From contig JACQEZ010000011.1 of NCBI GenBank assembly GCA_016200325.1, forward strand, positions 62,001-126,000: a DNA stretch of 64,000 bases, read 5' to 3'. The notes under the pieces are model-generated. The model made no database searches. It had not been told where the DNA came from and saw only the letters and a list, made by a program, of their open reading frames with translations. Shown here in pieces: positions 53,372 through 61,952 of this stretch. The DNA is from Candidatus Manganitrophaceae bacterium. Lineage in GTDB: Bacteria; Nitrospirota; Nitrospiria; SBBL01; Manganitrophaceae. The first letter of the stretch is position 1. Every line of letters starts with the position of its first letter. Made by a program: the position numbers and the translations under genes.

Positions 53372-53393
53372 CCAGCCCCTTCAAAGGAACGAC

Positions 53394-54419
53394 ATGGACC
53401 TCCGCCAACTCGGCGAGTTCGGGTTGATTGACCGGATTCAGAAGTGGTTTCCCCCGCCGGCCGCGACCGTGCCACTCGGCATCGGCGATGATGCGGCGGC
53501 GATCCGTACCGACCCCCGGCAATACCTCCTCCTCACCACAGACAGCCAGATCGAAGGGGTCCACTTCGATCTCTCCTTCTCCAGCCTCCAACAGGTCGGC
53601 TACAAATCGGTCATGGTAAACGTAAGCGACATCGCGGCAATGGGGGGAACGCCCCGTTATCTGCTGATTTCGCTCGGCCTCACCGACCGACAATCGGTGA
53701 GAGAGGTCGATCAGCTCTACCGCGGCATCCGGAAAGCAAGCCGTGAGGCGGGGCTCGACCTCCTCGGCGGGAATATCGCCGCGACACCCGGTCCTTTCTT
53801 TCTCTCCCCCACGCTGGTCGGCGAGGTGCCGAAAAAAGAGATGGTCACCCGTAGCGGGGCGCGGGAGGGAGATGCAATCTACGTCACCGGGACGCTCGGA
53901 GAGGCCGCCGCCGGACTCGCCCTCTTGAAAAAAGGGATTGAGGAACGGCGATTCACCCGGCTTCTCGGTCGCCATCGGACACCGCAGGCCCGATGGAAAG
54001 AAGGACGGCTTTTGGCACAAGAGCGGATCGCTTCGGCGATGATCGACCTCTCGGACGGGCTCGCCGCCGACCTTCGCCACCTCACCGATCAAAGCGGCGT
54101 CGGCGCTGAGTTAGAGGCCCATCTTCTGCCCCTCTCCGCGCGCCTGAAGGAAGTGGCTTTACAATTAGGTGCCGATCCGCTAGAGTATGGTTTAGCGGGT
54201 GGTGAAGATTACGAGCTTCTTTTTTCTGTTCCAATCCGGAAGATAAAGCGGCTGGAAGCGCTCATTAACGGTGGGCTGATTCAGGCGCGGCGGATCGGGT
54301 GGACAAGGTCTCGACGGCTCGGTTTGAAGCTAAAAGATTCCCAAGGCCGAACACGCCCCCTTGCTGCCGGCGGATGGGATCATCTCCGAAGGAACGGCGG
54401 GAATAGCGGATGGGATTGA
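53394..54419 (+). CDS. thiL: Thiamine-monophosphate kinase
   Basis: A 341-aa enzyme that makes thiamine diphosphate from the monophosphate. The N-terminal IGDDAAAI and TTDSQIEGVHFD, the middle VNVSDIAAMGG, and the C-terminal IDLSDGLAADLRHL and LAGGEDYELLFSVP are all ThiL signatures. The ATG follows AAAGGAACGAC. Its 3' end overlaps the DUF2062 gene by 10 bp. Confidence 0.96.
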   Translation: MDLRQLGEFGLIDRIQKWFPPPAATVPLGIGDDAAAIRTDPRQYLLLTTDSQIEGVHFDLSFSSLQQVGYKSVMVNVSDIAAMGGTPRYLLISLGLTDRQSVREVDQLYRGIRKASREAGLDLLGGNIAATPGPFFLSPTLVGEVPKKEMVTRSGAREGDAIYVTGTLGEAAAGLALLKKGIEERRFTRLLGRHRTPQARWKEGRLLAQERIASAMIDLSDGLAADLRHLTDQSGVGAELEAHLLPLSARLKEVALQLGADPLEYGLAGGEDYELLFSVPIRKIKRLEALINGGLIQARRIGWTRSRRLGLKLKDSQGRTRPLAAGGWDHLRRNGGNSGWD

Positions 54420-54889
54420 TTTCGAAGGTGAAGGAGCAGGCGCTGCGGGTGCTCTCGTTGAACGACACCCCCCACCGCATTGCCCTCGCCTTTGCCCTGG
54501 GCGTTTTTATCGCCTTCTCTCCTCTGCTCGGTCTTCACTTTTTTCTGGCCTTTTTATTAGCTTGGCTTTTCAATCTCAACCGGGTGGCAATTCTCTTCGG
54601 CGCCTTCGTCAACAATCCCTGGACCTTTACTCCGATTACACTTTCTTCCACCTGGTTTGGGATCGAGCTTTGCTGCAAGGCCCGCGAGATTCCGCCGATC
54701 AATTGGGAGAACATTACGATCTCCAATATGGCGGTGCAGCTGAAATCCTATTTTTTCCCTTTTGTGCTCGGATCGGTGTTGCTGGGACTGCTCTTTTCCA
54801 TCATCGGCTATTTTTTGATGCTTTGGACGATCTCTCAATACCGAAAGATAAAAAAAACGAGATCGGCCGAGTCTTCCAGCACATCATAA
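54410..54889 (+). CDS. DUF2062 membrane protein
   Basis: A 159-aa protein with about three membrane segments. NDTPHRIALAFALGVFIAFSP and LNRVAILFGAFVNNPWTFTPI are the core of DUF2062. The function of the family is not known. It overlaps the thiL stop by 10 bp and so is co-transcribed with lon-thiL. The C-terminus is short and basic. Confidence 0.88.
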   Translation: MGLISKVKEQALRVLSLNDTPHRIALAFALGVFIAFSPLLGLHFFLAFLLAWLFNLNRVAILFGAFVNNPWTFTPITLSSTWFGIELCCKAREIPPINWENITISNMAVQLKSYFFPFVLGSVLLGLLFSIIGYFLMLWTISQYRKIKKTRSAESSSTS

Positions 54890-54929
54890 ACCCCTTTTCC
54901 CTTCCTCATTCGGATTATGTCAGATTGTG

Positions 54930-55193
54930 ATGGATAAGCAATTCGATCAATTTCGCGCCTCCCTTCTCTATTGCAATAAATGCGGCCGTGCCATGCCGGT
55001 TCGCGAGCGGCTCCTCTTGGTCCTTCCCGACGGCGAGCTCTACGATTATCTTTGTCAGGGATGCGGAAGCTCCCTCGGCTCTAAAACCGAGCGGGCCACC
55101 GGCCCGAAGGTCTCGATTGGAAGTACACCACCGCCGCCCCCTTCCCCTCCTGGACCACAGAGAAGACCTCCTCAGCGAAAGCGTAAACCTTAA
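54930..55193 (+). CDS. Small zinc-ribbon-like protein with proline-rich tail
   Basis: An 87-aa protein. Two CxxC pairs (CNKCGRAM near residue 15 and CQGCGSS near residue 42) form a likely zinc ribbon. The C-terminal 30 residues are a Pro/Arg/Lys tract (PPPPPSPPGPQRRPPQRKRKP), probably disordered. The ATG at 54930 follows an in-frame GTG. Function is unknown; the tail may bind nucleic acid. It is the last gene of the lon-thiL run. Confidence 0.72.
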   Translation: MDKQFDQFRASLLYCNKCGRAMPVRERLLLVLPDGELYDYLCQGCGSSLGSKTERATGPKVSIGSTPPPPPSPPGPQRRPPQRKRKP

Positions 55194-55300
55194 AAACCAT
55201 TCATGTCGATAAGCTCAGCACGGAGGTAAAGGGTTTTGTATTTGACGCTCCTGCTTCATGGGGAATTCTATCGACCCGGAAAGGACCTTTGAGTCACTCC

Positions 55301-55325
55301 CCGTTCACCCTGAGCCTGTCGAAGG
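55301..55325. repeat. TTCGACAGGCTCAGG-type dispersed motif
   Basis: Read on the minus strand this is CCTTCGACAGGCTCAGGG followed by TGAACGG, a short motif found in many copies in many bacterial genomes. I see one full copy in this window, so its dispersal here is from general knowledge. Confidence 0.65.
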
Positions 55326-55395
55326 GGCGGTTTTAGCGCTTAGATTTTAGGATTCCCGGCAGTGGTCCATTTGGGCTGAGTGGTTGCTTTGTGGG

Positions 55396-55472
55396 CGTCA
55401 TTCCGCAAAAGCGGAAATCCAGAGATCTTAGAACTAAATCACCGGATCCTCGATGAACCATTCGGGAATGAC
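55396..55472. repeat. 77-bp inverted-repeat element, relative of the element at 8096
   Basis: The outer arms CGTCATTCC (55396-55404) and GGAATGAC (55465-55472) match those of the 8096-8177 element. Inside, TTCCGC-AAAA-GCGGAA (55401-55416) forms a second hairpin. The centre differs from the first copy, so only the ends are shared. Confidence 0.75.
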
Positions 55473-55502
55473 AAAATGAAAACAACCCACTCCCCAATTC
55501 AC

Positions 55503-55898
55503 TCAAGAAGTTGAAACTCTATTCCGTCCCTGCCATCCTGCCGTCAGCAGAAGTGCGCCTAAGACAATAAAGAGAACGGAGAGGTGAAGGTGGGCGGTGG
55601 GATTCGGATCGCTCTCCGGGTGGAGAAGAACCTTGATTGCCCGGAAGCCCCACCAGAGAACGGTGAAGAGCGCCGCGCCGGTGAGAATCGTGTAGTCGCG
55701 CCGCGTCGATTTGCTCCCTCGAATCCCCATGGAGAGAAGAAAGGCGCCGATCGCAAAGGAGATCACCGCGACGGCGGCATGCGGGGTCATGAAGGGATCG
55801 TTTCCCCAGTGAAGGTAGAGAACATAAAGGCGGAATCCCCACGAAAAGAAAATAACGAGGCCGGTGATGATGATGAGTGCACGGACTTTCTTTGACAT
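55503..55898 (-). CDS. Small membrane protein of unknown function
   Basis: A 131-aa protein with four predicted membrane segments (ALIIITGLVIFFSWGF, AVAVISFAIGAFLLSMGI, YTILTGAALFTVLWWGFRA, LSVLFIVLGALLLTAGW). I do not recognise a family. The ATG at 55898 is chosen because residues upstream of it look non-natural; its ribosome site is the purine-rich GAGAAAAAAGAAAG. It stands alone, leftward, after the tautomerase-like gene. Confidence 0.7.
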   Translation of the reverse strand: MSKKVRALIIITGLVIFFSWGFRLYVLYLHWGNDPFMTPHAAVAVISFAIGAFLLSMGIRGSKSTRRDYTILTGAALFTVLWWGFRAIKVLLHPESDPNPTAHLHLSVLFIVLGALLLTAGWQGRNRVSTS

Positions 55899-56005
55899 CT
55901 TTCTTTTTTCTCCAAATTCATAATGAGCGGTGATGACCAGACTCCCACTGAGATCCAAGCCGAATCACACGCAGCCTCCGATCCCTGGCCGAGGCGACTG
56001 CGCGC

Positions 56006-56386
56006 CTACCAACGGACGATTTCTCCGGCATAAAACATCCGGCCGCTGGCGGCCTGTGTCACGTTGATGAAGATATTGTTCTTTGGAATCCTCACCCGCG
56101 CGGCAATGCTGGCGGCGAGACATTCGAGCATTTTCTCGATCCGCTCAGGCGGATCGAAATCGGGAACGAGCAACTCAACGAGGATCGGATGAAGATCGTC
56201 CGGCTGATTGACGGCGGTCCGGCCGGCCACCGCATAGTGCCACGGCTCAAGATATTCCCAGATGGCGATGACCTGCGCAAGGTCGATCCCGACCCCCTCC
56301 GAGAAATCATGGCTTATTCCCGTCAGGATCGCGCCGATCTCTCGGCCCTGCTCGAATGGAAGGGAATTGATCTGGATGAACAGCAT
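56006..56386 (-). CDS. Small protein, possibly tautomerase/MIF-like
   Basis: A 126-aa protein with a pattern recalling the tautomerase fold: an N-terminal strand, a helix, a strand (ILVELLVPDF), a helix (ERIEKMLECLAASIAARVRI) and NNIFINVTQAASGRMFYAGEIVRW at the end. The usual catalytic Pro after the start Met is replaced by Leu, so if the fold is right the classical activity is absent. The next upstream gene is the SnoaL-like protein. Family assignment is tentative. Confidence 0.55.
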   Translation of the reverse strand: MLFIQINSLPFEQGREIGAILTGISHDFSEGVGIDLAQVIAIWEYLEPWHYAVAGRTAVNQPDDLHPILVELLVPDFDPPERIEKMLECLAASIAARVRIPKNNIFINVTQAASGRMFYAGEIVRW

Positions 56387-56411
56387 GGTTGCTTTCGGAT
56401 GGGCGGCAAAC

Positions 56412-56879
56412 TCATGCCGCGCCGGCTTGGGATTTCTCCAAATTCAGATTGCCGTCGATGTACTTGAGGTTAAATTTAAACAGGTCAATTTGCCAGCGTT
56501 CCCGTTTTTTGATCAGATGAAAATCATAGCTCCCGACAAAGGTCCGGGTGTTCCGGCCGCTCGGATTGGGAAGGTAATGCAGGGCGATCGCATAGCAAAA
56601 GGCGGTCGCCTCGTCCCCCGTGACCCGCACGACGAAATTCCCCGCCTGATGGTGGATCGCCTTCAACGGCTTCAGCCCTTTTCTCCAACCATCGACGATC
56701 TCCTTCGGCGTCAGCGTCGCCGGCTTGCCCGGCGCCACCGAGGTCATATCGAAGTAAACCGCCGGCGCAAAACACTTCTTCACCCAAACCCAATCCCGCT
56801 GATCGGTCCCGATAAACAGGGCGTTGATCGTATCGATGATTTTTTCTTTTTCAACGATGTTTTGCAGTTCATCTTGCAT
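56412..56879 (-). CDS. SnoaL/NTF2-like domain protein
   Basis: A 155-aa protein of the NTF2-like cone fold. It opens with an amphipathic helix (EKEKIIDTINALFIGTDQRDWVWVKKCF), followed by strands (VYFDMTS, FVVRVTGDEATAFCYAIALHYL, TFVGSYDFHLIKKRERWQIDLFKFNLKYIDG), which is the SnoaL_4 pattern. Members are small enzymes or binding proteins; no catalytic set is certain. It lies 25 bp upstream of the tautomerase-like gene on the same strand. Confidence 0.75.
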   Translation of the reverse strand: MQDELQNIVEKEKIIDTINALFIGTDQRDWVWVKKCFAPAVYFDMTSVAPGKPATLTPKEIVDGWRKGLKPLKAIHHQAGNFVVRVTGDEATAFCYAIALHYLPNPSGRNTRTFVGSYDFHLIKKRERWQIDLFKFNLKYIDGNLNLEKSQAGAA

Positions 56880-57021
56880 TGCCGAACTCCTTTAACTCTG
56901 GGTAGAGGTAGTGAACCTCTCCTGAAAAAACTTGGCCTTTGACTTTAGTGCCCCTGCGAGGGCGGACGGTTCGGCCAGCCGAATATTGATCTAGCCATTT
57001 CTTGTCAGAAGGTGATCCCCC

Positions 57022-59664
57022 TCAATGCGCCTCGGCCCAATTCGCCGCCACCCCCACATCGACCTTCAACGGCGCTTTGAGCACCATCACCCCCTCCATC
57101 AACGCCGCCACTTTCTCCTTCATCAATGGAATTTCGCTCTCCGGCACCTCGAAGATCAATTCGTCATGCACCTGAAGGATCATCCGGCTCTTCACCTGGG
57201 CCTCCGCCATCCAGCGGGCGATGTCGATCATCGCCTTTTTGATGATGTCGGCGGCGGTTCCTTGAATCGGCGTGTTCACAGCGAGGCGCTCGCCGAGACT
57301 GCGGGTTTGGCTGTTGCGGCTGGAGAGCTCGGCGATTTGACGGCGCCGCCCAAAGAGGGTGGTGACGTAGCCCTGTTGCGTGGCGGTTTCGAGCATCTGG
57401 TCGATGAAGCGTTGGATTCCTTTATAGTTCTCGAAGTAGCGGTCGATGTAGCGCTTCGCCTCGAAGTGCGAGACGCCGAGGTTGGACGCCAGACCGAAGG
57501 GGCTGATTCCGTAGATGACGCCGAAGTTGACCGTCTTCGCGATCCGCCGCATCTCCGGGGTGATGTCGTCTTTGGGAAGGTTAAAGAGCTGGATCGCCGT
57601 CCGGGTGTGGACATCTTCGCCGGTGCGGAACGACTCGGTCAGCACCGGATCGTCCGACATGTGCGCGAGGATGCGCAGCTCGATCTGGTTGTAGTCGGCG
57701 GAGAGGAGCTGATAGCCCGGCTCGGCGGTAAAGGCCTGGCGAATGCGGCGGCCGAGCTCTCCCTTGATCGGGATGTTCTGGAGGTTCGGCTCTTTCGAAG
57801 AGAGCCGGCCGGTGGCGGCGATCGTCTGATTGAGCTGGGTGTGGACCCGTCCCGTTTCGGGATGAATCAGTTTGGGAAGGGCATCGACGTAGGTCGACTT
57901 CAGCTTCATCAGCTGCCGATTGTTCAAGATCTCGGCGGGAAGCTCGTGACGGACCGCCAGCTGGGTGAGCACCTCTTCATCGGTGGAGTAGCCGGTTTTG
58001 GTTTTCCGGATCGGCGGCAGCCCGAGCTTCACAAAAAGAACGTCGGCGAGCTGCTTCGGCGAGTTGATGTTGAACTCCCCGCCGGCGAGCCGGTAGATCC
58101 GCTCGGTCAGCTCGGCGAGCTTGACATCGAGCTCTTTGGAGATGTCGGAGAGGAGCCCGGCATCGACTTTCACCCCGGCCCGCTCCATCTCGGCCAACAC
58201 CGGGACGAGCGGCATTTCCATATCGTTAAAGAGGGCGCTGAGCCCCTGCGCCTCCAGCAGCGGCGGGAGGAGCTCGGCCAACTTCAGGACCGCGTCGGCC
58301 CGCTGACAGAGATAAGGGGCGATCCGCTCGGCGTCGGACTGAAAAAGCGGCTGCGCTTTCGCCTGCTTGTCGCCGCCGGCCGCTTCGACGGCGGTGACCA
58401 ATCGCTCTTTCAGATGCTCGAAGGCGACTGTCTCGAGTGCGTGATCACGGCGGCCGGGATTTAAAAGATACGAGGCGATCATCGTGTCGAACGCCGCACC
58501 CCGCAGGGGGATGCCGCGCCGCCCGAGGACGATCTCGGCCACTTTCAAATCATGACCGACCTTGACCACCTCCTTTGATTCAAGGAGCGCCCGAAGCGCC
58601 GGCGGGAGGGCCTCTCGATCGGCCAGCGGCACGTAGAAGGCTTTCCCCTTTTCCGAGGCGAAGGCGATCCCGACCGACTCGGCCCGCATCGGCTCCTCCG
58701 AGGTGGTCAGCAGCTCGAGGGCGACCCGGCCCTGCTTCTCGATCGCGGCGATCTCTTTCGCCAGGTCGGCCGGCTCGAGAATTCGATAGCCGGCCGCCAA
58801 GGTGGGGGGCGGGAGGGTGAGCCCTTTGAGGATGTTGGAAAACTCCAGCTCGTTGCAAAGGGGGATCAGCCTTTCAAAATCGGGCGACTGCATTTGAAAG
58901 CGCTCCGGATCGAAATCAACCGGGCAGTCGATGTGGATCACCGCCAACGAGCGGGAGAGGCGTGCCGTCTCCGCCTCGGCCTCCAACGTCTGCCGCAGCT
59001 TCGGTTTCTTCACCTGACCGAGGTTGGCCAGCAGGTTCTCGATCGTCCCGAACTGCTGGATCAGCTGGACCGCCGTCTTCTCCCCGATGCCATTCACGCC
59101 GGGAATGTTGTCGACCGAATCGCCCATCAACCCCATGATTTCGACCACCTGGGCCGGCTCCGCGCCGAACTTCTCACGAATTTCCTTCTCCGTATAGCTC
59201 TTCTCTTTCATCGTGTCGTAGACGGTGACGCCGGGCGAGATCAGCTGGAACATGTCTTTGTCGCCGGTCACAATCACCACCCGGAAGCCCTGCTCTTCGC
59301 CTTTCTTAGCGAGGGTGCCGATCAGATCGTCCGCCTCATAGCCGTCTCCCATGACGACCGGGATTCGAAACGCCTCAACCAATCGGTGGATGTAGGGAAC
59401 CTGAAGCGAGAGCGCATCGGGCATCTCCGGTCGGTGGCTTTTATAATCTTGGTAGGCGGTATGGCGGAAGGTCGGGCTCTTTGTATCGAAAGCGATGGCG
59501 AGATAGTCGGGCTTTTTGTCTTTGATGATCTTGAGGAGCATCTGCATGAACCCATAGACCGCATTCGTCGGCAGACCGCTCGAGGTTGAGAGTTCCCGAA
59601 TCCCAAAATAAGCCCGGTAGACGTAGGAACTTCCATCAATAATATAGAAAGTCGGCTTTGCCAT
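57022..59664 (-). CDS. polA: DNA polymerase I, proofreading site apparently lost
   Basis: An 880-aa family A polymerase for repair and Okazaki-fragment processing. The N-terminal 5'-3' exonuclease (residues 1-290) has YLAIAFDTKSPTFRH, GYEADDLIGTLA and MGDSVDNIPGV. The middle domain keeps the fold but not the acidic residues: the DxE of exo I reads ALELLTT and exo II reads HDLKVAEIVL, so 3'-5' proofreading is probably absent, as in Taq and Bacillus enzymes. The polymerase domain is intact (LLSADYNQIELRILAHMSDD, RRIAKTVNFGVIYGISPFGL, LQVHDELIFEVP). An AGGAAAA ribosome site precedes the ATG. Confidence 0.97.
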   Translation of the reverse strand: MAKPTFYIIDGSSYVYRAYFGIRELSTSSGLPTNAVYGFMQMLLKIIKDKKPDYLAIAFDTKSPTFRHTAYQDYKSHRPEMPDALSLQVPYIHRLVEAFRIPVVMGDGYEADDLIGTLAKKGEEQGFRVVIVTGDKDMFQLISPGVTVYDTMKEKSYTEKEIREKFGAEPAQVVEIMGLMGDSVDNIPGVNGIGEKTAVQLIQQFGTIENLLANLGQVKKPKLRQTLEAEAETARLSRSLAVIHIDCPVDFDPERFQMQSPDFERLIPLCNELEFSNILKGLTLPPPTLAAGYRILEPADLAKEIAAIEKQGRVALELLTTSEEPMRAESVGIAFASEKGKAFYVPLADREALPPALRALLESKEVVKVGHDLKVAEIVLGRRGIPLRGAAFDTMIASYLLNPGRRDHALETVAFEHLKERLVTAVEAAGGDKQAKAQPLFQSDAERIAPYLCQRADAVLKLAELLPPLLEAQGLSALFNDMEMPLVPVLAEMERAGVKVDAGLLSDISKELDVKLAELTERIYRLAGGEFNINSPKQLADVLFVKLGLPPIRKTKTGYSTDEEVLTQLAVRHELPAEILNNRQLMKLKSTYVDALPKLIHPETGRVHTQLNQTIAATGRLSSKEPNLQNIPIKGELGRRIRQAFTAEPGYQLLSADYNQIELRILAHMSDDPVLTESFRTGEDVHTRTAIQLFNLPKDDITPEMRRIAKTVNFGVIYGISPFGLASNLGVSHFEAKRYIDRYFENYKGIQRFIDQMLETATQQGYVTTLFGRRRQIAELSSRNSQTRSLGERLAVNTPIQGTAADIIKKAMIDIARWMAEAQVKSRMILQVHDELIFEVPESEIPLMKEKVAALMEGVMVLKAPLKVDVGVAANWAEAH

Positions 59665-60066
59665 AAATTTTCCTAAATTAAAATCTCTTCATCTTACAAC
59701 GCGGCAGAAGAGGTGTCAATTTGAAGGCTGCGGGGATACATCTTTTGGAATAATACCATTGGATTAATTTAGGCATCCTCCTTTTGGTTACGTTGACTCG
59801 CTGTTCCTGAATTCTTTACGATGGAATGAAAGGGATGGATGTTCACTTCTTAGTCTTATTCCACTTCTAACGCAACGCCGCCTCTTAATTTGACCATCCT
59901 CCTTTCAGCTCTAAGTCAGCGAAGGGCCTTCGTGCAGGCCGGGGATCCATCTTTGATGAGGAGGCGTTCCCGGCCCATCATGGCAAGGTCCTTCGCTTTC
60001 CAAATTCAGTTGCAAATCTGGACGACCCTCCGCACCATGATTGTCAGAGGGTCGAAGGAGGCTTCG
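59665..60066. other. 402-bp divergent gap between polA and a membrane protein gene
   Basis: The left end holds the polA promoter. The rest has no gene I can support; an in-frame extension of the membrane protein from 59890 reads Arg/Ser-rich and lacks a ribosome site. The motif CATCCTCCTTT occurs twice (near 59771 and 59895), without obvious meaning. Confidence 0.5.
59691..59719 (-). promoter_or_regulatory. Promoter of polA
   Basis: Read leftward, TTGACA (59719-59714) and TAAGAT (59696-59691) are 17 bases apart. Start near 59685, leader about 20 bases. Confidence 0.75.
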
Positions 60067-60585
60067 ATGACGCCAACCAGAATCCACCCGGAAGACGAAC
60101 CGATTTCACTCCAGGAGGCCACCCTCCCTGGGATGATCAGCGGCCTGATTGGAGCGTGTTTCACGGCGGCAATCGCCGGCCTCTTTGCCGAGACGCAGGG
60201 GGACTTTTGGAGACCGATGAAGGGGGTGGCGGCGACCTTCCTTGGAGACGCGGTGTCGGGCCGCCCCGGATTTCAGCCCGGGCCGGTCATGTTCGGCTTG
60301 ATGGTTCATCTGATCTGGTCGCTGGTGTTGGGCATCTTCTTTGTCTGGCTGGGAGGATACCTCAGCCGCGGCGCGGCCCTCGGGTGGGGCCTTCTTTTCT
60401 CCCTTTCCGTTTGGGTGATCATGCAATTCGGGATTCTCCCGGTGATCAACCCGGCCCTCGCTGCCACCCCGCCGCTCCCATTTGCCGCCGTCCATGTCGC
60501 CTTCGGGATCAGCTTGGGAATCTATCCCCGCTTCTTAAAGACGGCGACAAAAGAGATCCCGGCCATTCACCGGAAAGCGGCATGA
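60067..60585 (+). CDS. Membrane protein of unknown function
   Basis: A 172-aa protein with four membrane segments (LPGMISGLIGACFTAAIAGLFA, FGLMVHLIWSLVLGIFFVWLG, GWGLLFSLSVWVIMQFGILPV, FAAVHVAFGISLGIYPRF). The soluble N-terminus is acidic (HPEDEPISLQE). The ATG at 60067 follows GAAGGAGG. I do not recognise a family. The HAD phosphatase gene starts about 30 bp downstream, so they may be co-transcribed. Confidence 0.72.
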   Translation: MTPTRIHPEDEPISLQEATLPGMISGLIGACFTAAIAGLFAETQGDFWRPMKGVAATFLGDAVSGRPGFQPGPVMFGLMVHLIWSLVLGIFFVWLGGYLSRGAALGWGLLFSLSVWVIMQFGILPVINPALAATPPLPFAAVHVAFGISLGIYPRFLKTATKEIPAIHRKAA

Positions 60586-60616
60586 TCTCTCTATTTTGAT
60601 GATAAAGGTGAAACAC

Positions 60617-61300
60617 ATGGTCCGAGGGGTCATCTCAGACGTCGATGGAACACTGGTCGACAGCAACGATGCGCATGCGAGCGCCTGGGAGGAGGCTTTT
60701 CGTGAGTTTGGCCTCTCCATCCCCTGGGAAGAGATCCGCTCTCAGGTCGGAAGGGGGTCGGATCAGCTCCTGCCGGAATTTCTCTCTCCCGAACAGCTCT
60801 CCTCAATCGGGACACAAATTGACAAAAGGAAAAAAGAGGTCTTCCGAAAAGAATATTTTGACCAGATCAAACCCTTCCCGGGGGTCCTCCCCCTCTTCGA
60901 AAAGCTCTATCGAGACAAGAAGACGATCGTACTGGCCACCTCCGGCAGCGCGAACGAGACGCAGCACTACATTCGCCTCCTCGGAATCGAACGTTTTGTG
61001 CGGGATATCGTGACCGGCGATGATGTCGCCCGAACCAAGCCGCATCCCGATTTGTTTCACATCGCGCTCGATCGCTTCGGCTGGGACCCGGTGGAGGCGG
61101 TGGTCTTGGGCGACACGCCTTATGATATCGAAGCGGCCCAGAAAGTCGATCTTGCAACCATTGCCCTCTTAACCGGCGGCTTTTCAGAAGAAGCCCTCAC
61201 CGCGGCGGGCGCCGCGGAGATCTATCGCTCTCTTCAGACTTTGTTAGAAAATTATGACGTCTCCTATTTGGGTAGAAATCATTCATTCAATGTGAAGTGA
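60617..61300 (+). CDS. HAD-superfamily phosphatase (phosphoglycolate phosphatase/beta-PGM type)
   Basis: A 227-aa HAD hydrolase. Motif I is SDVDGTLVDSN, motif II is LATSGS, motif III Lys is in ARTKPHPDLF, and motif IV is VLGDTPYDIEAA. A helical cap lies between motifs I and II. It removes phosphate from a small metabolite; phosphoglycolate or a sugar phosphate is likely. The ATG at 60617 with AAAGGTG upstream fits best; TTG/ATG starts at 60596 and 60599 are alternatives. Confidence 0.9.
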   Translation: MVRGVISDVDGTLVDSNDAHASAWEEAFREFGLSIPWEEIRSQVGRGSDQLLPEFLSPEQLSSIGTQIDKRKKEVFRKEYFDQIKPFPGVLPLFEKLYRDKKTIVLATSGSANETQHYIRLLGIERFVRDIVTGDDVARTKPHPDLFHIALDRFGWDPVEAVVLGDTPYDIEAAQKVDLATIALLTGGFSEEALTAAGAAEIYRSLQTLLENYDVSYLGRNHSFNVK

Positions 61301-61312
61301 GGAGGTACCATA

Positions 61313-61789
61313 ATGGCGCGCGTATTTGGGTACAGAAGGTCCTTTTTCCCCTCCGTTTTTCCATCACGCACCACCATGTTGTTGGCCGGTCTGACGGTTG
61401 GTATCTTGTTCGCCCCCCGTACCGGTCGAAGCACCCGGGCATTAATTAGCCAGAAATATCAATATTGGATGAGCACCCTCAGCGGCCTGTTGGAACAGCT
61501 CGCAGAGAAAACCCGCACCCAAAGCCGGCTCCAGGGGGTCACCTTCGAGACCCGTGAACGCTCGTTCTTTGAGGAGGCGATCGAGTCCGATGATATCGAT
61601 GATATCCTGGAGCAGCGGGTCAAAGGAGAGCTCGGACGGTTCTTCAACCTCGTCAGCGTCGAGGTGTCGAGCCAGAATGGAATCATCACCCTTCGGGGCT
61701 CCATTCCCAACGAGCAGGAGCGGCAAAGCATCGTTGATATGGCAAAGAAGGTCCGAGGGGTCCGCGATGTAATCAGTGTCTTCTCCTAA
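61313..61789 (+). CDS. BON-domain protein with membrane anchor
   Basis: A 158-aa protein. One membrane helix near residues 20-34 (TMLLAGLTVGILFAPRTGRSTR) is followed by a YtxH-like basic segment. A BON domain fills residues 100-158 (VKGELGRFFNLVSVEVSSQNGIITLRGSIPNEQERQSIVDMAKKVRGV). BON domains bind lipid and occur in envelope-stress proteins such as OsmY. A GAGGAGG site precedes the ATG. It follows the HAD gene by 12 bp. Confidence 0.85.
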   Translation: MARVFGYRRSFFPSVFPSRTTMLLAGLTVGILFAPRTGRSTRALISQKYQYWMSTLSGLLEQLAEKTRTQSRLQGVTFETRERSFFEEAIESDDIDDILEQRVKGELGRFFNLVSVEVSSQNGIITLRGSIPNEQERQSIVDMAKKVRGVRDVISVFS

Positions 61790-61824
61790 GTGACGCCTCC
61801 GTCTCCCTCATTCTCTAAAGGTAT

Positions 61825-61865
61825 GAAGGGGCTCCGTCGTGCTCTTTTTTAGACGGAGCCCCTTC
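61825..61865. terminator. Strong hairpin after the BON gene
   Basis: GAAGGGGCTCCGTC (61825-61838) and GACGGAGCCCCTTC (61852-61865) form a perfect 14-bp stem with a 13-base T-rich loop. There is only a weak T-run after it, so it may act as a terminator or as a 3' mRNA stabiliser for the upstream genes. Confidence 0.75.
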
Positions 61866-61952
61866 GTTTGCCTGCCAGGTTCACCGCAGGCGCATATTGC
61901 AAAAAAGGGAGCTCTATGATATATAAATAACGGAAACTGCGGGGTTTGTACG

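Larger units (their letters stand above)
55194..55502. other. 309-bp gap with two kinds of dispersed repeat
   Basis: No gene is seen. It holds a motif at 55301-55325 (CCGTTCACCCTGAGCCTG, then TCGAAGG) that is well known as a dispersed repeat in many bacterial genomes, and a palindromic element at 55396-55472. The gap lies between convergent genes, a usual site for such elements. Confidence 0.7.

Noticed and set aside
59890-60066. N-terminal extension of the membrane protein upstream of 60067
   Set aside because: Residues are Arg/Ser-rich and unlike the rest, and the GAAGGAGG ribosome site directly precedes 60067.
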